From Streptomyces sp. NBC_00659 (lineage in GTDB: Bacteria; Actinomycetota; Actinomycetes; Streptomycetales; Streptomycetaceae): a stretch of 64,000 bases of DNA. Positions 26,201-39,250 of this stretch are shown in pieces (positions within the stretch are counted from its first letter, which is position 1; every line of letters begins with the position of its first letter). Made by a program: the position numbers and the translations under genes. The stretch covers positions 9,548,001-9,612,000 of the forward strand of contig NZ_CP109031.1 in the NCBI RefSeq assembly GCF_036226925.1. The letters run 5' to 3'. The notes under the pieces are model-generated. The model searched no databases, had not been told where the DNA came from, and saw nothing but the letters and a program-made list of their open reading frames with translations.

Positions 26201-28354
26201 ATGACCACCGACCACACCGCGCCCCCACCGCCCGAGGAAGCGACGACCGTCTTCGTCGACCTGGGCCGGCCCCCCTACGACACGCCCGTCCTGGAGCTGC
26301 GCGGCCCACTGGACCCGGACCGGCTCAGGGCCGCCCTCGACCACCTCGCCGTCCACCACCCCGGCGCCCCGGCCTGGCGGCACCGCGTCGAGGGACTCGG
26401 CCCCGGCCACCACGCGCTCCGGCTCGCCGTCGACGACACCGGCACACCGCACGACGCCTTCCCCTACGGACGGCTCGCCGACCTGCTCACCCACCCGCTG
26501 CCCGGCGCCCGCCCCACCCGCAGCCTCACCGCGACCCCGCTCCAGCGCGAACTCCTCGCCGACTCCGAGACCCACCCCGGCCGCCACATCGAGCAGCTCA
26601 CCGCCCTCTGGCACGGCCCCCTCGACATCGAACGCCTGCGCGCCGCCTGGCAGTCCGTCACCGACCACGAGAGCGTGCTGCGCGCCGCGTTCGACGACGG
26701 GCCCGAACCGCTGATCGTCCTGCACGAGCACGTCGACGCCGCCGTGCTGTGGGTGCCGCACGGCGGCGCCCGCTGGACCGACCTCGTCGAACACGACCGC
26801 AGGCGCGGCATCGACCCGCGCCTGCCCGGTCCGCTGCGCGTCACCGTCCTCGGCTCCGCCCCCTCGGCGGACGACCAGCCCGTGCCCGCCCGGATGCTGC
26901 TCACCTACCATCACGCCCTGCTCGACGACTGGAGCGCACGCCTGCTTCTGCGCGAGTTCTACCGGGCCTACCTGGCGGGCGGCCAGCTGCCGGGCGGCGA
27001 ACGCCGGCCCGACCTGCGCGACTACGCCCGCTGGCTCGGCCGTCAGGACACCGGCCCCGCCCGCGACTTCTGGTCGCGGGCCCTGCCCTCGCCCACCGAC
27101 ACCGCCTGGCCCCTCCCGCCCGCCGAAACCACCGACGCGGCCCGCCCCGCGGCCACCCAGCCGCCCGACGCCGTCAGCCGCACCCGGCTGCGCCTCACCG
27201 CCGCCCAGACCGAGCGCCTCGGCGCCTGGGCCGCGCGCTGCGGCAGCACCGAGAGCGGCGTCCTGCAGGCCGTCTGGGCCCTGCTGCTGTACCGGGCCTG
27301 CGGAGCCGGGGGAGCGGCACGGGTCCGCTTCGGCGTCACCGCCTCCGGGCGCGGCATCCTCTTCGAGGGCGCCGAACGCATGCCCGCCGCCCTGCGCACC
27401 GTGCTGCCGCTGTCCGTCGAGGTCGACCCCCGTTCCACCATGACAACGCTGCTCGCCGAACTCCGCGACCGGGCCCTGGACATGTCGGCCTACGAATGGA
27501 TCTCCCCGGGCCAGATCCGCTCCTGGGCCGCCTCGGGGGCCGAGGAGGCCACCGAAGAGGACGGCACCCTGATCGTCTTCGAGAGCAGGCCCCGCGACAC
27601 CGACGACCTGGCCGACGTCCTGGCCGCCCAGGGCGTCCGCGTCGAGCAGCCCGAGACCCAGGGCGCCCGCACGGCCTTCCCGCTCACGATCGTCGCCCAC
27701 CACGACGGCGACGGCAGACTCGTCCTGACCGCGTCCTACGACCGGGCCCGGCTCGACGACGCCGCCGGTGCCGGCGTCCTCACCCACAGTGCCCTGCTGC
27801 TGGGCGAACTGCCCTACGTGGCGGGTGACTCCACGACCGTGGCCGACATCCTGGACCTGCTGTCCGTCCTCATGGACAGCGCCTGCACCGTCCCGCCGTC
27901 CGGCCACGAGGACACCACGCCGGCCCGCGACCCGGCAGAGCCCCTGCCCGCCGCCGAAGCGGAACCCCCGCTCGTCCCGCTGCGTGCCGCCGACACCGCC
28001 GGCGCGGGCACCGTCTGCCTCCTGCAGACCCACGGCACCCCCCGCTCCCGCTACGACCGGCTCGCCCGCGCCTACCGGGGCCCCGAGTCGATCGTCCTGC
28101 TGCGCTCCCTGCCCGGCGGGACAGACGCCCGGTACACCGCGCTGCGCTCCCTTGCCGACGCGGAGGAACTCCTCGTCCTGGGCGGGTTCTGCGGCGGCGG
28201 AAGCGCCGCCTACGAGATCGCCCGGCGCATCGCGGCCCACGGCGGACGGCCTCCGCTCGTGGTGCTCACCGGTGCCGCGGCCGACGCCGACGGCCACGCC
28301 CGGATGCTCGAAACCGCCGCCGAACGGGCCGGACACCCCGGACACCCCGGATGA
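26201..28354 (+). CDS. Condensation-domain protein with a truncated thioesterase-like tail
   Basis: A 717-residue protein. Residues about 110-540 form an NRPS-type condensation domain with HHALLDDW (237-244, HHxxxDxW) as the catalytic motif; it should join an acyl or aminoacyl thioester to an amine or alcohol. There is no A or carrier domain, so it acts on partners in trans. The last 140 residues resemble the start of a thioesterase (CLLQTHGTP..., [19 protein letters not shown]) but the elbow is GFCGGG with Cys in place of Ser, and the protein stops before a catalytic His. The start is uncertain: ATG at 26201 has a weak site and the frame is open upstream. It precedes metK by 59 nt. Confidence 0.82.
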   Translation: MTTDHTAPPPPEEATTVFVDLGRPPYDTPVLELRGPLDPDRLRAALDHLAVHHPGAPAWRHRVEGLGPGHHALRLAVDDTGTPHDAFPYGRLADLLTHPLPGARPTRSLTATPLQRELLADSETHPGRHIEQLTALWHGPLDIERLRAAWQSVTDHESVLRAAFDDGPEPLIVLHEHVDAAVLWVPHGGARWTDLVEHDRRRGIDPRLPGPLRVTVLGSAPSADDQPVPARMLLTYHHALLDDWSARLLLREFYRAYLAGGQLPGGERRPDLRDYARWLGRQDTGPARDFWSRALPSPTDTAWPLPPAETTDAARPAATQPPDAVSRTRLRLTAAQTERLGAWAARCGSTESGVLQAVWALLLYRACGAGGAARVRFGVTASGRGILFEGAERMPAALRTVLPLSVEVDPRSTMTTLLAELRDRALDMSAYEWISPGQIRSWAASGAEEATEEDGTLIVFESRPRDTDDLADVLAAQGVRVEQPETQGARTAFPLTIVAHHDGDGRLVLTASYDRARLDDAAGAGVLTHSALLLGELPYVAGDSTTVADILDLLSVLMDSACTVPPSGHEDTTPARDPAEPLPAAEAEPPLVPLRAADTAGAGTVCLLQTHGTPRSRYDRLARAYRGPESIVLLRSLPGGTDARYTALRSLADAEELLVLGGFCGGGSAAYEIARRIAAHGGRPPLVVLTGAAADADGHARMLETAAERAGHPGHPG

Positions 28355-28413
28355 CCGGCCCGCCCGGCGGCGCTCGTCACAGACGTCACATCACCGGACA
28401 CCACTGGAGAGTC

Positions 28414-29622
<1,209 letters not shown>

Positions 29623-29650
29623 ACGGTCCGCGCCTCACGAGGAGATCGAC

Positions 29651-30637
29651 GTGCGCATCGCTGTCACCGGTTCCATCGCCACCGACCACCTGATGGTCTT
29701 CCCCGGCCGGTTCGCGGATCAGCTGATCCCCGACCAGCTCGCCCATGTCTCGCTCTCCTTCCTCGTCGACGCCCTCGAGGTGCGCCGTGGCGGAGTCGCG
29801 GCCAACATCGCCTTCGGCCTCGGCAGCATGGGCCTCGCACCGCTGCTCGTCGGCGCCGTGGGCAGCGACTTCGCCGAGTACGAGACCTGGCTCAAGGAGC
29901 ACGGGGTCGACACCGGCGCGGTCCTTGTCTCCGGCGACCGGCAGACCGCCCGCTTCCTGTGCATCACCGACCAGGACGCCAACCAGATCGCGGCGTTCTA
30001 CGCGGGCGCGATGCAGCAGGCGCGGGACATCGACCTGCGGCGGCTGGACACCCTGCTGAACCCGCGCACCGATCTGGTCCTCGTCTGCCCCGACGACCCG
30101 GCCGCGATGCTGCGGCACACCGCCGGCTGCCGTGAACTCGGCCTCCCCTTCGCCGCCGACCCCTCCCAGCAACTCGCCCGGCTGGAGCCGGAGGAGACCC
30201 GGGACCTGGTCGACGGCGCGCGCTGGCTGTTCACCAACGAGTACGAGGCCGCGCTGCTGCGCGAACGCACCGGCTGGGAGCACACCGAGATCCTCGCCCG
30301 CGTCGGCATCTGGGTCACCACGCTCGGTGGCGCCGGCGTACGCATCGACCGCCGGGGCGAACCGACGCTGACCGTACCGGCCGTCCCCGACGCCCCCGTG
30401 GCCGACCCGACCGGCGTCGGCGACGCCTTCCGGGCCGGCTTCCTGGCCGGTCTCGGGCGAGACCTGCCCCTCGACGCCGCAGCCCGCCTCGGCTGCGTGG
30501 TGGCCGCCCAGGCCCTCGCGGCGGTCGGCTCCCAGACCTACCGCATCGACCCCTCGCACCTGCTGCGCACGGCGGAGCACGCGTACGGCATCGAGGCTGC
30601 TGAGCAACTCGCGCCGGCTCTGGAGGAGTTGTTGTGA
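29651..30637 (+). CDS. Adenosine kinase (PfkB family)
   Basis: A 328-residue sugar/nucleoside kinase with the N-terminal VTGSIATDHLMVFPGRF, glycine pair RRGGVAANIAFGLG, and the C-terminal PfkB signature ADPTGVGDAFRAGF, with Asp as base. In this context it removes the adenosine made by SahH and so pulls the methyl cycle forward. Family members are often annotated only as carbohydrate kinase, but the gene order supports adenosine. GTG at 29651 follows GAGGAG. Its stop overlaps the metH GTG by 4 nt. Confidence 0.9.
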   Translation: MRIAVTGSIATDHLMVFPGRFADQLIPDQLAHVSLSFLVDALEVRRGGVAANIAFGLGSMGLAPLLVGAVGSDFAEYETWLKEHGVDTGAVLVSGDRQTARFLCITDQDANQIAAFYAGAMQQARDIDLRRLDTLLNPRTDLVLVCPDDPAAMLRHTAGCRELGLPFAADPSQQLARLEPEETRDLVDGARWLFTNEYEAALLRERTGWEHTEILARVGIWVTTLGGAGVRIDRRGEPTLTVPAVPDAPVADPTGVGDAFRAGFLAGLGRDLPLDAAARLGCVVAAQALAAVGSQTYRIDPSHLLRTAEHAYGIEAAEQLAPALEELL

Positions 30638-33600
30638 CCGGGCGGACAAGGGCAGACGCCCTGCGCGAGGCGCTCGCCACCCGTGTGGTGGTGGCCGACG
30701 GCGCGATGGGCACGATGCTCCAGGAGCAGGACCCCACCCTGGAGGACTTCCAGCAGCTGGAAGGCTGCAACGAGATCCTGAACGTCACCCGCCCGGACAT
30801 CGTGCGGTCGGTGCACGAGGCGTACTTCGAGGTCGGCGTCGACTGCGTCGAGACGAACACCTTCGGTGCGAACTTCGCGGCGCTGGCCGAGTACGAGATC
30901 GCCGACCGGATCCACGAACTGTCCCGGGAAGGGGCCCGGATCGCCCGAGAGGTGGCCGACGAGTTCACGGCGTCCACCGGTCGGCAGCGCTGGGTGCTCG
31001 GCTCGATGGGCCCCGGCACCAAGCTGCCCACCCTGGGCCACGCCCCGTACACCGTGCTGCGCGACGCCTACCGGCAGAACGCGGAAGGCATGATCACCGG
31101 TGGCGCGGACGCGCTCCTGGTGGAGACGACCCAGGACCTCCTCCAGACCAAGGCGGCACTTTTGGGCGCCCGCCGGGCCCTGGACTCCCTCGGCGTGAAC
31201 CTGCCGCTCATCTGCTCGGTGACGGTGGAGGCGACCGGCACCATGCTGCTCGGCTCCGAGATCGGTGCAGCGCTGACCGCGCTGGAGCCGCTCGGCATCG
31301 ACATGATCGGCCTGAACTGCGCCACCGGCCCCGCCGAGATGAGCGAGCACCTGCGCTACCTGGCCCGGCACTCGCGGGTACCGCTGTCCTGCATGCCGAA
31401 CGCGGGTCTGCCGGTCCTGACGAAGAACGGCGCCCACTACCCCCTGACGCCGGCGGAACTGGCCGACGCCCAGGAGAACTTCGTACGGGACTACGGCCTG
31501 TCCCTGATCGGCGGCTGCTGCGGCACGACCCCGGAGCATCTGCGCCAGGTGGTGGAGCGGGTGAGCGGTCTGACGCCCCCCGGGCGTGATCCGCGGCCCG
31601 AGCCCGGTGCGGCCTCGCTCTACCAGACGGTCTCGTTCCGTCAGGACACCGCGTACATGGCGATCGGTGAGCGCACCAACGCCAACGGCTCGAAGAAGTT
31701 CCGCGAGGCGATGCTGGAGGCCCGCTGGGACGACTGTGTGGAGATGGCCCGCGACCAGATCCGCGAGGGCGCGCACATGCTCGACCTGTGCGTCGACTAC
31801 GTCGGCCGGGACGGGGTCGCGGACATGGACGAGCTGGCCGGCCGGTTCGCCACCGCCTCCACGCTGCCGATCGTGCTCGACTCCACCGAGGTTCCGGTGC
31901 TGCGTGCGGGCCTGGAGCGCCTGGGCGGACGTGCGGTCCTCAACTCCGTCAACTACGAGGACGGCGACGGACCCGAGTCCCGGTTCGCGAAGGTCACCCA
32001 GCTCGCGCGGGAACACGGCGCCGCGCTGATCGCGCTGACCATCGACGAACAGGGCCAGGCCCGTACCGTCGAGACCAAGGTCGCCATCGCCGAACGGCTC
32101 ATCGAGGACCTCACCACGAACTGGGGCATCCACGAGTCCGACATCCTCATCGACACCCTGACCTTCACGATCTGTACCGGTCAGGAGGAGTCCCGCAAGG
32201 ACGGCATCGCGACGATCGAGGCGATCCGCGAGCTCAAGCGCCGCCGCCCCGACGTGCAGACCACGCTCGGCCTGTCCAACATCTCCTTCGGTCTGAACCC
32301 GGCCGCCCGCATCCTGCTCAACTCCGTCTTCCTCGACGAGTGTGTCAGGGCGGGCCTGGACTCGGCGATCGTGCACGCCTCCAAGATCCTGCCGATCGCC
32401 CGGTTCACCGAGGAGGAGGTCACCACCGCCCTCGACCTCATTCATGACCGCAGGGCCGAGGGATATGACCCGCTGCAGAAGCTGATGGCGCTGTTCGAGG
32501 GCGCCACCACCAAGTCGCTGAAGGCGGGCAAGGCCGAGGAGCTGGCCGCGCTGCCGCTGGACGAACGCCTCAAGCGGCGGATCATCGACGGGGAGAAGAA
32601 CGGCCTGGAGGCCGACCTGGCCGAGGCGCTGCAGGACCGTCCCGCCCTCGACATCGTCAACGAGACGCTGCTGGACGGCATGAAGGTGGTCGGTGAACTG
32701 TTCGGCTCCGGCCAGATGCAGCTGCCGTTCGTGCTGCAGTCCGCCGAGGTGATGAAGACGGCCGTCGCCTACCTCGAGCCCCACATGGAGAAGTCGGACT
32801 CCGAAGGCAAGGGCACCATCGTGCTGGCCACCGTGCGCGGCGACGTCCACGACATCGGCAAGAACCTCGTCGACATCATCCTGTCCAACAACGGCTACAA
32901 CGTCGTCAACCTCGGCATCAAGCAGCCCGTCTCCGCGATCCTGGACGCCGCCCGGGAGCACAGGGCCGACGTCATCGGCATGTCCGGGCTCCTGGTCAAG
33001 TCCACGGTGATCATGAAGGAGAACCTGGAGGAGCTCAACCAGCGGGGCATGTCCGCCGACTACCCCGTCATCCTCGGCGGCGCCGCCCTGACCCGCGCCT
33101 ACGTCGAACAGGACCTCCACGAGATCTACCAGGGCGAGGTCCGCTACGCCCGCGACGCCTTCGAGGGCCTGCGCCTGATGGACGCCCTGATCGGCGTCAA
33201 ACGCGGAGTGCCCGGCGCGGTCCTGCCCGAACTCAAGCAGCGCCGCGTCCCGAAGAGGGAGTCGAAGCCCGACGAGCTGTCGCAGCCCGGTTCTTCCGAC
33301 GTGGCCACCGACACCCCGCTGCCGGAGCCGCCGTTCTGGGGCACCCGCGTGATCAAGGGCATCCAGCTCAAGGAGTACGCCTCCTGGCTGGACGAGAGCG
33401 CCCTCTTCAAGGGCCAGTGGGGCCTCAAGCAGGCCCGCGCCGGCGACGGGCCGACCTACGAGGAACTCGTCGAGAGCGAGGGCCGGCCGCGGCTGCGGAT
33501 GTGGCTGGATCGGCTGCGCACCGAGAACCTGCTCGAAGCGGCCGTCGTCCACGGCTACTTCCCCTGCGTCTCCAAGGGCGACGACCTGATCATCCTGGAC

Positions 33601-34118
33601 GACAGCGGCTCGGAGCGGACCCGGTTCACCTTCCCGCGCCAGCAGCGCGGCCGGCACCTGTGCCTGGCGGACTTCTTCCGCCCCGAGGGGTCCGGCGAGA
33701 CCGACGTGGTCGGCCTCCAGGTCGTCACCGTGGGCTCGCGGATCGGTGAGGAGACCGCCAAGCTCTTCGAGGCCAACGCCTACCGCGACTACCTCGAGCT
33801 GCACGGGCTGTCCGTGCAGCTCGCCGAAGCCCTCGCCGAGTACTGGCACGCGCGGGTCCGTGACCAACTCGGCATCTGCGCCGCCGACCCGCAGTCCATG
33901 GACGGCATGTTCCGCACCGAGTACCAGGGCTGCCGCTACTCGCTGGGCTACCCGGCCTGCCCCGACCTGGCGGACCGCGCCAAGATCGCCGACCTGCTCC
34001 GGCCTGAGCGTATCGGGGTGCACCTGTCCGAGGAGTTCCAGCTGCACCCCGAGCAGTCCACCGACGCGATCGTCGTGCACCACCCGGCGGCCGGCTACTT
34101 CAACGCGGGAGGACGAGC

Positions 34119-34122
<4 letters not shown>
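30634..34122 (+). CDS. metH: Cobalamin-dependent methionine synthase
   Basis: A 1162-residue full-length MetH. Order: homocysteine domain (DGAMGTMLQ; zinc Cys pair in [11 protein letters not shown] about 290), pterin domain ([14 protein letters not shown], about 345 onward), B12 cap and binding domain (DVHDIGKN with the cobalt His about 739), and the SAM-dependent reactivation domain to the C-terminus ([17 protein letters not shown] segment). It regenerates methionine from homocysteine with methyl-tetrahydrofolate. GTG overlaps the kinase stop and its stop overlaps metF (ATGA). Confidence 0.97.
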
Positions 34123-36363
<2,241 letters not shown>

Positions 36364-36668
36364 GGGCCCGGAGAACGTCGAGGAACAGGGCGGGACGACG
36401 GTCCCGTCCGGCGAGTGATTCCCGGAATGCGGCGAGGATTTCAAGAAGTGGTGGGTGAAGGGCGTGCTTGCCGGCGCCGCGCAGAGTGGGTCCTCGCCGC
36501 CTTCCGCGCGAATCTCCTCAGAAACGGCAGCAATTCATTGGAGATTCGCTTGAGGGGCTGGAGAACGACTCGAATTCCGCTCCAGGGGCCGTGGGGCGGA
36601 ATTCGGGGGCCGTGGGGCGGAATTCGGGGAGCGGGGCGTGGCGGCGCGGGCGGGTCGGAGAGCGGGCG
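36364..36668. other. 305-bp gap between convergent genes with a SARP-like motif
   Basis: sahH and the third SARP converge here, so no promoter is needed, yet TGGAGAA, TCGAATT and TCCAGGG start at 36559, 36570 and 36581 at 11-bp spacing. GAATTC occurs three times. No convincing gene or terminator was seen. It may be the remnant of a promoter whose gene has been lost. Confidence 0.4.
36585..36626 (+). repeat. Two perfect tandem copies of a 21-bp unit
   Basis: The unit GGGGCCGTGGGGCGGAATTC plus G is repeated without change at 36585-36605 and 36606-36626, with the start of a third copy. It lies in the convergent gap downstream of sahH, just after the SARP-like heptamers. The function is unknown. 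Confidence 0.85.
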
Positions 36669-37529
36669 TCACTGAGCCGGCGGGCTGAGGGGCTCGAAGG
36701 CTCCCATCAGCAGGGGGTCGAGGGCGTTCGCGGGTGCCTGCCGGATGGAGCCGGAGCCGCGCCGCGGCCGAGGCGGCTCAGGGGTGCGCAGCAGCTCCAG
36801 GTACGCCGCCTGGGACTCGGCCGCCGGGTCGACGCCGAGCTCGTCGGCGAGCACCTCGCGCAGCCGGTGATAGGCGCGCAGCGCCTCCGCCCGGTTGCCC
36901 GCGCCGACGTACGCCGTCATCCGGCAGCGGTGCGCGCTCTCGCGCAGCGGCGCCTGCCGTACCGCCTCGTCGGCGTATCGCGCCGCCTGGTGGCCGTCGC
37001 CCAGCACCGAGGCCGACAGGCTCGCCAGCTCCAGTGCGCTCAGGCGCAGTTCGTCCACCCACTCGCCCACTCCGACGGCCCACGCGCTGTCGTGCCCGGG
37101 CAGGAACGAGCCCCGCAGATTGGACACGGCGGCGGCGGCGAGTCCGTGCGCCACGGCGTGCGCGCCCTCGGCGAACGCGGACCTCGCCTCGGTGACCGCC
37201 ATCTCGGACGCCTCCAGATCCACGGCGACGTCCTCGGGCAGCCGCAGCGCGTACCGGCCGCTCTGCGCGATCAGCGGGGTCTCGCCGGGCCGCGCGACCG
37301 GTCCGGTGAGATAGCCCCGCACCTTGCTGACGACGCTGCGCAGGGCCGATGCCCAGGTGTCGGGCAGCCCGTCCGGCCAGATGGTGGCCGCGAGCTGGTC
37401 GCGGCTGGTGCCCGAGGCGCGCTCCAGGATCAGCCGGGAAAAGGCGATCTGGGCCTGCGTGCTCGACACGTGCAGCGGCGGCGCGCCGTCGTGCTCGATC
37501 GTGACGAGGCCAACGAGTCTGATCAGCAA
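36669..37529 (-). CDS. SARP/BTAD-family regulator (third of three)
   Basis: A 286-residue regulator with a winged helix at the N-terminus (IRLVGLVTIEHDGAPP, LILERASGTSRDQLAATIW, ASALRSVVSKVRGYL) and the activation domain after residue 100 (ASEMAVTEARSAF, ESAHRCRMTAYVGAGNRAEALRAYHRLREVLADELG). It is more divergent than the other two. TTG at 37529 follows GGGAGACAG. No TTA codon was seen. It lies alone facing sahH; its targets are unknown. Confidence 0.88.
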   Translation of the reverse strand: MLIRLVGLVTIEHDGAPPLHVSSTQAQIAFSRLILERASGTSRDQLAATIWPDGLPDTWASALRSVVSKVRGYLTGPVARPGETPLIAQSGRYALRLPEDVAVDLEASEMAVTEARSAFAEGAHAVAHGLAAAAVSNLRGSFLPGHDSAWAVGVGEWVDELRLSALELASLSASVLGDGHQAARYADEAVRQAPLRESAHRCRMTAYVGAGNRAEALRAYHRLREVLADELGVDPAAESQAAYLELLRTPEPPRPRRGSGSIRQAPANALDPLLMGAFEPLSPPAQ

Positions 37530-37829
37530 GGCTGTCTCCCGTTGTCCGTCTCCTCATTCCAGTGAAAATGACCGTACCGGTGGCCGGTGTTCGCATTCAA
37601 CCGCCGTCGTGCGCATACCCGTGATAATTGACGGAACCGTGCCTTCCGACTTGCCGTCCAACCTCGATTGATATTTAAAGACTTGGTAATTAGGCCACGT
37701 CGTGACCGTGTCGTGCACGCCGTGCCGGTCTGGAAAAAGGGAAGACGGCGCCTGGAGGCCGTCTGGAGAAACGGACGGGAATATGGGCCCGCGTGAGCCG
37801 CCGATGTCCGGATCCGTTCGTTCCGGTCC

Positions 37830-38035
37830 GCCGTGAACAGCGCGACGCCCGCCGTGAACACCCTGCGGCGGCCCAGGGCGTCCCCGTCCCCGGCCCGGCC
37901 GCCGAGCGGCAGCAGCCCGCCGAACACGAGCGGACAGGCGTTGATCATCCATGACGCGCCCACGGCGGACAGCCCCAGTCCCTCGCGCAGACCGGGCGGC
38001 GCGATGTTCACGATCGGGTCGCCGAGCCGGATCAT
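37830..38035 (-). pseudogene. Fragment of a DHA2-type MFS exporter (N-terminal part)
   Basis: On the minus strand about 65 codons read VNIAPPGLREGLGLSA, WMINACPLVFGGLLPLGGRAGD and LGRRRVFTAGVALFT, the first two helices and the GRAGDxLGRRR loop of 14-helix drug exporters. A GD pair is duplicated before ALGRRR. No helices follow and no start context exists, so it is a dead fragment. The surrounding gap 37530-38201 is otherwise empty apart from an AT-rich stretch near 37670-37690, likely promoter DNA for the third SARP. Confidence 0.6.
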
Positions 38036-38201
38036 CGGGACGGGCGGACGACGATCGCCGCACACGTCTCCCGAGGACCGCCGCAGAACCGGTTCGGCCT
38101 CACTCGAAGACGCCCGTCGCCGTCCACAGCCGCTACAGAACGGCCGGAGGCGAGCTGGAGGGCCCTGGCCGGTGCGGACGCGGTCCGGTTCACTGACGGG
38201 C

Positions 38202-39089
38202 ATGGCCAGCCACGCGCCCCGTCCACCGCGCCCGGATCCGTTGGAACTCCGGATACGAGCCGTGCGCGGGCTCCTGCACGCCGGGCACCCGGACCGGGCG
38301 GCCGACCGCTGTGCGGCCCTGCGGGACCGGGCCGCCCGTTCCGGGGCACGCCGCTGGCAGACCGCGTTCGGTGCGCTGCGCGCCGAGGCCCTGCTGTGCC
38401 TGGGCGGACTCGCCGCGGCCGAACGGGAGGCCGCGACCGCCGTACGGGCCGCCGGCTCCGACACCCCCCTGAGACTGTGGCCCGTGGCGGTGCTGGCCCA
38501 GGCGCTGACGGAACTGGGCCGGACCGACGAGGCGGACGAGCAGTTGCGCCGTGCCGCGCCCGGACCGCTCCCGCTCACCGAGGACGTCCTGCCGTACCTC
38601 AGAGCCCGGGGCCGCCGTCTTCTGGCCGTACGGTGCCCGGAAGAAGCCCTCGCCGACTTCCTGCGCGTCGGAGAGCTGGCGGAGCGTCAGGACAGCGGCC
38701 TCTTCGCGCAGTTGCCCTGGCGCACCGACGCGGCGGAGGCGCTGGTGCACCTCGGCCGGTACGACCGGGCCACGAAGCTGATCGACGCACAGCTCACCGC
38801 GGCCGCAGAGCCGGGACCACGGCACCGCGGCCTCGCGCTGCGGCTGCGCGCCGCCACCCAGGAACCCGCCCTGCGGCCCGCCACGCTCTGCCTGGCCGCC
38901 GCCGAACTGCGCACCGCCGGTGACCGTCCGGCGCAGGCCCAAGTCCTGGCCGACCTCTCGGACGCCTTGAGCGACCTGGGCGACGACTCCGCGGCCGGGG
39001 TGTTCCTGCGCCGCGCCTGGCACCTCGCGGCGGACTGCGGCGCGGTTCCCCTGTGCGAGCGGCTCCGCCCGGAACTCGTCGCCACCTGA
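38202..39089 (+). CDS. TPR-only protein related to LAL regulators (probable truncated paralogue)
   Basis: A 295-residue helical protein whose whole length matches the TPR-like C-terminal third of large LuxR (LAL) activators: ELRIRAVRGLLHAGHPDRAADRC, LPWRTDAAEALVHLGRYDRA, LADLSDALSDLGDDSAA, FLRRAWHLAADCG. The N-terminal ATPase and the C-terminal HTH are both missing. The full LAL regulator at 39251 has the same segments (WRTAAAQAWLHLDDRDQA, ALADLGHALHHDGH), so it may be a decayed duplicate, or a partner or decoy for that protein. ATG at 38202 has only a weak ribosome site (ACGGG). Confidence 0.65.
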   Translation: MASHAPRPPRPDPLELRIRAVRGLLHAGHPDRAADRCAALRDRAARSGARRWQTAFGALRAEALLCLGGLAAAEREAATAVRAAGSDTPLRLWPVAVLAQALTELGRTDEADEQLRRAAPGPLPLTEDVLPYLRARGRRLLAVRCPEEALADFLRVGELAERQDSGLFAQLPWRTDAAEALVHLGRYDRATKLIDAQLTAAAEPGPRHRGLALRLRAATQEPALRPATLCLAAAELRTAGDRPAQAQVLADLSDALSDLGDDSAAGVFLRRAWHLAADCGAVPLCERLRPELVAT

Positions 39090-39250
39090 CCGGCCCAAAG
39101 CTGCGCCCCCACCGAAGCGCCCTTGCTCCCTTGCGCCGCCCTTGCGCCCCCCCGACTACGGTGCCAACGCATCCGCGCCCTTCTCACACATCATCACCGG
39201 TGCGCTGTGGCACCGGTTCCCGGGGTCGGCTTTTTCTTACGGGGGCGATC

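Noticed and set aside
37554..38063. A 169-residue minus-strand protein
   Set aside because: It is in a different frame from the MFS similarity seen in the same DNA and has no recognisable content.
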